From: Rhodocyclaceae bacterium
GTDB taxonomy: Bacteria; Pseudomonadota; Gammaproteobacteria; Burkholderiales; Rhodocyclaceae
NCBI GenBank assembly: GCA_023383815.1
Contig: JAHDYG010000002.1
Span: 1 to 64,000 of the forward strand
Reading direction: 5' to 3'
Length of the DNA stretch: 64,000 bases
The notes below the pieces were generated by a model. That model had not been told where the DNA came from, did not search any database, and saw only the letters and a program-made list of their open reading frames with translations. Positions within the stretch are counted from its first letter, which is position 1. Each line of letters starts with the position of its first letter. Shown piece after piece: positions 59,348 to 64,000 of this stretch. The position numbers were made by a program, and so were the translations under genes.

Positions 59348-60517
59348 ATGAAACACTCGGTCGCAGGGCGGAAACCGCGGATCCTGTTCGTGCTGCCGGC
59401 TACGGTGATGGGGGGGGCTGAAATCCGCCTGCTTCAGATGGTCCGCCGGTTTCATGCAATCGAACCGGTGCTGCTCGGGCATGGATCGCTGATCGGATCG
59501 CTGGATTCCGGGGTCGAGATGCATGCGCTGGAATGCTGGCCGGGGTGTCGCGACCCCTATCCCTATCACAAGGCGAACCTTGTCGCTTACGGGAAGGCGA
59601 TCTCCGGGGTGGCAAGGGAGACTGCCATCGACGGTACGTTCGGATGGATGCACAACGGCTCGAGTTTTGTCGCTGCGGCGAAGATCCGCTACGGGTTGCG
59701 GGGGCGCACGGCCGGATGTGTGCTTGGCCCGCTGACGACTCATTTTGCACTTTCCGGGCGGACAGCCACGTTCTACGAGCGGTTGCTGTTCGGAGTCACG
59801 TGCAGGACCCTGGATCTGATGGTGACGCCGTCGAGGGGTGTTGCCGATGATCTGAGCGCTGCCTTTCTCGCGCCGCGGACGAAGCTGCGCACGATCTACA
59901 ATGGTGTGGATCTGGAACGGTCGGTCCGTCTTGCACGGAGCGGGGAGGGGTTCGATGGCCCGGGGAAGAGCCGCCCATGGATCGTTGCCGCCGGGAGGCT
60001 GAGCCTCGAGAAAGGCTATGACGTGCTGGTCAGAGCATTTGCAGGAATCTCCGGCTCGCACGATGCGGAGCTGTTCATTCTTGGAGAGGGGCCGGAACGG
60101 GAAAAACTGGAGTGTCTCGTTCGTGAATTGGGCCTGCAGGATCGGGTCCATCTTCCCGGCTTGAAGAAGAATCCTTTTCCCTGGTTCGTGCGCGCGGATG
60201 TCTTTGTTTCGTCCTCTCGCCTCGAAGGGTTTGGAAACTCTTTGGTGGAGGCGATGGGACTGGGCGTGCCGGTGATTGCGACGGCCTGCCAGTGGGGGCC
60301 ACTGGAAATCCTGCAGGGGCACGATGCGGGCGTGCTTGTTCCGGTTGACGGAGTCGAAGCACTGGCCGAGCAACTGAGTGTGATGCTGTCCGAACCGGCG
60401 ATACGGGAGCGGATGTCGGAGGGTGGTCGTCGCAGGGCTCAGTATTTTTCATTCGATAGAATGCTTTCGGAATATGAGCAGGCCCTGCTCAAGCTCTTTT
60501 CGGGAGCGGGGCGATAG
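59348..60517 (+). CDS. Family-4 glycosyltransferase
   Basis: A 389-residue GT-B transferase. N-terminal domain begins PRILFVLPATVMGGAEIRLL, with the usual Gly-Gly-Ala-Glu loop; the nucleotide-sugar domain has AAGRLSLEKGYDVLVRAF, LFILGEGPEREKLECLVREL and the E-x7-E motif in SRLEGFGNSLVEAMGLGVPV. Acts in the cytoplasm or at the inner membrane on lipid-linked glycan. Follows the acetyltransferase by one base. Confidence 0.9.
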   Translation: MKHSVAGRKPRILFVLPATVMGGAEIRLLQMVRRFHAIEPVLLGHGSLIGSLDSGVEMHALECWPGCRDPYPYHKANLVAYGKAISGVARETAIDGTFGWMHNGSSFVAAAKIRYGLRGRTAGCVLGPLTTHFALSGRTATFYERLLFGVTCRTLDLMVTPSRGVADDLSAAFLAPRTKLRTIYNGVDLERSVRLARSGEGFDGPGKSRPWIVAAGRLSLEKGYDVLVRAFAGISGSHDAELFILGEGPEREKLECLVRELGLQDRVHLPGLKKNPFPWFVRADVFVSSSRLEGFGNSLVEAMGLGVPVIATACQWGPLEILQGHDAGVLVPVDGVEALAEQLSVMLSEPAIRERMSEGGRRRAQYFSFDRMLSEYEQALLKLFSGAGR

Positions 60518-60565
60518 GATCCGGATCTTCGTGGTCGGGTCGGCGGCAATGATTCCTGGAGAGGG

Positions 60566-62479
60566 ATGAAGATGCGAGTGCTGATGGTGACCCGCGAACG
60601 GGCTGCGGACCGGCGGTACGGTCTTGGGAAGAGCCTGTCACCGCTGCTGGAAGTGTTTCCGGAGATCGGCGTGTCGTGGGTCTACCTTTGCCAGGAAGAT
60701 GCGGGTGAGCGGGGGTGGCGCATTCTTCGGCGCCTGCATGGGTTATTTTCGAGACCATTGTCCTGGGTGCTGCGTGGGACGGAGGTGCCGGCATTGCTCT
60801 GGGGTGTGCTGGAGCGACTGAACATGGGGCGCCTGGCCGCACACGCGGTCCGCAGGGAGGCCATTACCCATGTCCACTGTCACGATCCGCTGATTGCTCT
60901 CGGATTCTGGATGTTCTCGATGGGCCGTCGCCGTTCCGTGCGCTGGGGGATCACCGAGCATGGCTTCGGTTCCTATACCCAGGCGATCCATGAGGACGGT
61001 GCCCGGCTCGGATGGCGGACGGCACGCCTCCTTCGCCGGATCGAAGCAATGGTCCTGTCGCGTGCGGACTGGGTGTTTGCCCCGACACGGGCGGCGCTCG
61101 ATCAGCTTGCGCGCGATCTCGCGCTTGGACACCTTCCTTCGCACTGGCATGCAGTGCCGCATGCGTTGGCTGGAAGATCGACCCTGACGAAATCACAGGC
61201 CCGGGCAAGGCTTGGGTGGCGTGATGGAGAAACGATCGTTCTGGCGGTTGGCAGGTTGGTGCCGCTCAAGGGGTTCGAGCAGATCATCGGGATGCTGGCT
61301 CGGTCCGATGCAGGCTGCTGGAGGCTGTGCATTCTGGGTGACGGGGATCGGGATGCGTTGCTGGAGCTTGCTCGGCGCCTGGGGGTGCAGGAGCGAGTCC
61401 AGATCGAGTCGACCGATGATGTCTGGGTCCATTATGCTGCGGCTGACATTTATCTGAGTGCTTCGAGAACGGAGTCATTCGGGCTTGCGAATCTGGAGGC
61501 GATTTCCGCCGGTCTGCCCGCGATCTGCACGGCCGTTGGTGGCGTTCCGGAAGTTGTCGGGGCCGCAGCCGTGCTGGTCGCCCGCGATGATGAAGCTTCG
61601 ATGCTGCGGTGGCTGAACCGCCTCCTTTCGGATCGTGGGCTTCGTGAATCCCTGAGTGCGGCGGGCCTGGCACTTGGGGCGGCCTGGCCGTCGGCCGGGC
61701 AGATCGCCTCGGCATGCCGCGAAGTGTACCTCGGAGGGTGTGTCAAATCGCTTGGACACCCGGTGGTGGATGGAGAGTCGAAGGGGGAACTGGACGAAAA
61801 GACCTTGTTTCGACCCATGCAGGAACTCGCGATTCCCGAGGGTTTGAAGGTGATGGTTCTGGCGCCTCATGCGGATGACGAAGTGATCGGTTGCGGAGGT
61901 ACGATTGCCCGGGTCCTCGAACGGGGTGGGTGTGTGGAGGTCGTCATTGTCTCGGACGGACGGCTCGGTGATCCGGCGGGCCATTGCGCCGAAGATATCG
62001 GCGCACTGCGGCGCCGGGAAGCGGAGGCAGCCGCGCGGGAACTCGGTCTCACGTCGATCCGGTTTCTCGGCATGCCGGACGGGATGCTCGACTCCGAGCC
62101 TAGGCTGCGGGAGAGCCTGTCCGCGGCGGTGCAGGCGTTCGAGCCGGACTGGATCTTCGTTCCGTCGTCTGAAGATGCCCACCTCGACCATCGAGCGGTG
62201 GCGAATGCCGCCTTCGATCTCCTGTCCGGGATGAACGGTGGGAGGCGCTGTTTCGAGTATGAGGTCTGGGTGCCGGTTGCTGCGGACTGGTTGGTAGATG
62301 TGACCGAGGTTTATCCGCTCAAGGAGCGGGCGCTCGCGCGATATGAACTGCCGCTGCGCTACAAGGACTACCTGACCTCTGCGCGTGGCCTGGCTTGCTA
62401 TCGAGGGATGCAGCTTGAGGCGGTTTCGGCTCGGGCGGAAGCCTTTCGCGAGATTCGGCCAAGGCACGGAAGGGCATAG
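60566..62479 (+). CDS. Fusion of family-4 glycosyltransferase and PIG-L/LmbE deacetylase
   Basis: A 637-residue two-domain enzyme. Residues 1-390 form a GT-B transferase (VLAVGRLVPLKGFEQIIGML, RTESFGLANLEAISAGLP with the E-x7-E motif). After a linker of about 30 residues, residues 427-637 form a PIG-L/LmbE zinc deacetylase with PHADDEVIGCGG at 434-445 and HLDH at 539-542, the metal ligands of this family. It presumably adds a GlcNAc-type sugar and removes its N-acetyl group. The same pair of activities occurs as separate proteins in mycothiol (MshA/MshB) and bacillithiol (BshA/BshB) synthesis; a glycan role fits the context better. Confidence 0.87.
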   Translation: MKMRVLMVTRERAADRRYGLGKSLSPLLEVFPEIGVSWVYLCQEDAGERGWRILRRLHGLFSRPLSWVLRGTEVPALLWGVLERLNMGRLAAHAVRREAITHVHCHDPLIALGFWMFSMGRRRSVRWGITEHGFGSYTQAIHEDGARLGWRTARLLRRIEAMVLSRADWVFAPTRAALDQLARDLALGHLPSHWHAVPHALAGRSTLTKSQARARLGWRDGETIVLAVGRLVPLKGFEQIIGMLARSDAGCWRLCILGDGDRDALLELARRLGVQERVQIESTDDVWVHYAAADIYLSASRTESFGLANLEAISAGLPAICTAVGGVPEVVGAAAVLVARDDEASMLRWLNRLLSDRGLRESLSAAGLALGAAWPSAGQIASACREVYLGGCVKSLGHPVVDGESKGELDEKTLFRPMQELAIPEGLKVMVLAPHADDEVIGCGGTIARVLERGGCVEVVIVSDGRLGDPAGHCAEDIGALRRREAEAAARELGLTSIRFLGMPDGMLDSEPRLRESLSAAVQAFEPDWIFVPSSEDAHLDHRAVANAAFDLLSGMNGGRRCFEYEVWVPVAADWLVDVTEVYPLKERALARYELPLRYKDYLTSARGLACYRGMQLEAVSARAEAFREIRPRHGRA

Positions 62480-62619
62480 TGGGAGCGTACCCGATGCTCG
62501 GCGCATCCGGAGCCTATCGCGCGCTGCGTGCTAGAATTCAAAGTTTTTGGCGTGGGGCTGTCAGTCCTGTATCCGTCCCGGTCTGATGGGACTGGCCGGA
62601 CTTTCGATCGGGGTGACGG

Positions 62620-63624
62620 ATGAGTGAGCCATGCGTTTCGATCATTGTTCGCAGCATGGACCGCCCATGTCTGGCGGAAGCGCTGCAATCCGTGCTCATG
62701 CAGGACTACCCCCGGATCGAGCTTCTGGTGGTGAGCGCTGCAGGAGACGCACATCAAGCGCTTCCCCAGAGTACGGAAAACGTCTCGGTGAGGCTCGTGG
62801 GCGATATGCGGCCCCTGCGCAGGAGCGCGGCCGCGAACCTTGGTCTGGCCGAAACGGCGGGCGATTACCGGATGTTTCTCGACGATGACGACAGGATTCT
62901 TCCAAAGCATGTGTCGAAACTGGTGTCAGCCCTTGAATCACATCCGGCTGCGCCGCTGGCATATTCTGGCGTGCGTTGCGTTGATCAGGGGTGGGAACCG
63001 GTCGGGCGCGAGTACCGACAGCCCTTCAGCCGGTTGAGGCTGTTTGCAGGCAACTACATTCCGATTCACGCCGCGTTGTTCAGGAGCGAACTCGTTTGCT
63101 CGGGTCAGTGTCGCTTCGACGAGTCGCTCGACCTTTACGAGGACTGGGATTTCTGGCTGCAAGTCATGCAGCACGGAGATTTTATCTATTGCGATGGCAT
63201 TTCTGCAGAGTATCGTGTGGGAGGGTGTGGGCAGGGGTTTGGCGTCAATTTCAGTGCGGAAGCGTACGAGCTGGCACATCTGATTGCGCTGCGGTGGCTC
63301 CCTGCCTGGCGCGATCAGGACAGGGTCGATGCGCTGACGATGTTGACCGAGAATGATGGTCTGCGCATCCAGTGTGAAAGCGCGATGCGACAACTCGAGG
63401 ACGCGGATCGGCAGTTGCACGCGGCGGATGCGTCGATGCGAAGTCTTGCAGAGCGGTTGCGCGAGTGCGAGGTTCGCAACCAGGAGCTGCCGCAGGACAT
63501 CATGAGACTGGAGCAGGAACTCGCGAGGCGGAACGCCGAGCTGATGCAGATTCAAGGATCGACCAGTTGGCGTCTGACGGCGCCGTTGCGCCGGGTTGGA
63601 TCTTTGATCAAGCGGAGAGGGTGA
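62620..63624 (+). CDS. Family-2 glycosyltransferase with C-terminal coiled coil
   Basis: A 334-residue GT-A transferase: CVSIIVRSMDRPCLAEALQS, IELLVVSAAGD, and the DXD motif in MFLDDDDRILPKHV. Residues about 245-310 form a charged coiled coil, ending in STSWRLTAPLRRVGSLIKRR, a tail often found on polysaccharide glycosyltransferases that meet the membrane. The 140 bases before it hold no gene. Confidence 0.88.
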   Translation: MSEPCVSIIVRSMDRPCLAEALQSVLMQDYPRIELLVVSAAGDAHQALPQSTENVSVRLVGDMRPLRRSAAANLGLAETAGDYRMFLDDDDRILPKHVSKLVSALESHPAAPLAYSGVRCVDQGWEPVGREYRQPFSRLRLFAGNYIPIHAALFRSELVCSGQCRFDESLDLYEDWDFWLQVMQHGDFIYCDGISAEYRVGGCGQGFGVNFSAEAYELAHLIALRWLPAWRDQDRVDALTMLTENDGLRIQCESAMRQLEDADRQLHAADASMRSLAERLRECEVRNQELPQDIMRLEQELARRNAELMQIQGSTSWRLTAPLRRVGSLIKRRG

Positions 63625-63627
63625 AGA

Positions 63628-64000
63628 TTGCAGGACAGGTTGGTGTCGGTGGTCATACCCACCAAGAACGGTGGAGCGCTTTTTTCGGACGTGCTCCAGG
63701 AGCTGAGACGCCAGAAGGAGGTTGAGCTCGATCTTGTGATTGTCGACTCGGGTTCGAAGGATGAAACCCTGGCCTACGCTCGCGGTGCCGGTGCGCGGAT
63801 CCTGACCATTCCACCCGAGTCGTTCAACCATGGTGCTACGCGGGATCTGGGTTTGAGAGAGGTTCGATCCGATCTGGCCGTGCTGATGACGCAGGATGCA
63901 TTGCCCGGAGATCCGTGGATGCTTGCCCGGCTGGCTCAGGCATTTGAGGATGAACAGGTCGGGGGCGCCTACGTGCGTCAGGTCGCGCGCCCGGAGGCCG
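63628..64000 (+). CDS. Family-2 glycosyltransferase (partial, 3' end outside window)
   Basis: The first 124 residues of a GT-A transferase: LVSVVIPTKNGGALFSDVLQ, LDLVIVDSGSKDETLAYARG, FNHGATRDLGLREVRSDLAV and TQDALPGDPWML, a pattern typical of rhamnosyltransferases that start chains. TTG 63628 is preferred, with GGAGAGG seven bases upstream; TTG 63640 is possible. It is the next gene of the same glycan operon. Confidence 0.85.
   Translation, partial: MQDRLVSVVIPTKNGGALFSDVLQELRRQKEVELDLVIVDSGSKDETLAYARGAGARILTIPPESFNHGATRDLGLREVRSDLAVLMTQDALPGDPWMLARLAQAFEDEQVGGAYVRQVARPEA

Noticed and set aside
62480-62619. TAGAAT at about 62532 as a promoter for the glycosyltransferase at 62620
   Set aside because: No -35 box at acceptable distance; the gene may simply be part of the upstream operon.
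1-64000. CRISPR arrays, tRNA/rRNA genes, insertion sequences, phage or integrative-element ends
   Set aside because: No regularly spaced repeats, cloverleaf-like segments, transposase or integrase genes, or flanking direct repeats were seen.

Overview
The window is high-GC chromosomal DNA, most consistent with a betaproteobacterium of the Rhodocyclales (Thauera/Azoarcus/Aromatoleum-like). This is inferred from gene content and gene style, not from a marker gene: a Hyb-type [NiFe] uptake hydrogenase, a pcm-tolC-waaA neighbourhood, an Xps-type type II secretion operon and a large surface-polysaccharide locus. Both ends cut genes (thiC on the left, a glycosyltransferase on the right). I see no rRNA, tRNA, CRISPR array, phage or insertion sequence.

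Layout. 1-2000: thiamine pyrimidine genes thiD-thiC on the minus strand behind a TPP riboswitch. 2029-6789: a GDT1-type cation exporter, a soluble zinc-binding (CZB) chemoreceptor, a secreted carbonic-anhydrase-fold protein that has lost its zinc ligands, and an MFS transporter. The chemoreceptor and the carbonic-anhydrase-like gene diverge from a region with a flagellar sigma-28-like promoter facing each way. 7092-13509: hydrogenase operon hybO-A-B-C-D-G-E, with structural genes, maturation protease and chaperones but no hypABDEF. 13553-14175: a VapBC toxin-antitoxin pair. 14375-21448: a TetR regulator over a perfect 22-bp palindrome, RND adaptor and pump, a divergent isoaspartyl-methyltransferase homologue and a TolC-type outer-membrane factor. 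21473-28583: waaA (Kdo transferase), a WbpV/WbpL/WbpM-like set that starts O-antigen synthesis, apaH and a family-2 glycosyltransferase.

28624-39052 is a complete type II secretion operon in the order E-F-G-H-I-J-K-L-M-N-D, the order known for the Xps systems. It is followed directly by a strongly signalled, Thr/Asn-rich secreted protein (39332-40423), a beta-propeller lipoprotein and two tandem TPR proteins with O-GlcNAc-transferase-like (GT41) domains.

47007-64000 is a surface-glycan locus: ABC-2 exporter wzm and, on the opposite strand, wzt; two radical-SAM/SPASM proteins, one with a TPR head like that of the GT41 pair; a CDP-6-deoxysugar pathway (rfbF, rfbG, an rmlC-like epimerase, two C-methyltransferase-family proteins and a reductase); an O-methyltransferase; an acetyltransferase; and several glycosyltransferases, one fused to a PIG-L/LmbE deacetylase. 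GC falls inside this locus at about 54.9-57.5 kb, suggesting a mosaic history.

The most noteworthy ideas are: (i) a metal-ligand-less carbonic-anhydrase fold joined to an adhesin-E-like domain and possibly in the flagellar regulon; (ii) a possible exoprotein glycosylation system linking the Xps operon, its neighbouring exoprotein and the TPR-GT41 pair, with a related TPR head reused on a radical-SAM enzyme; (iii) the GT4-deacetylase fusion. All three are inferences from sequence and neighbourhood.
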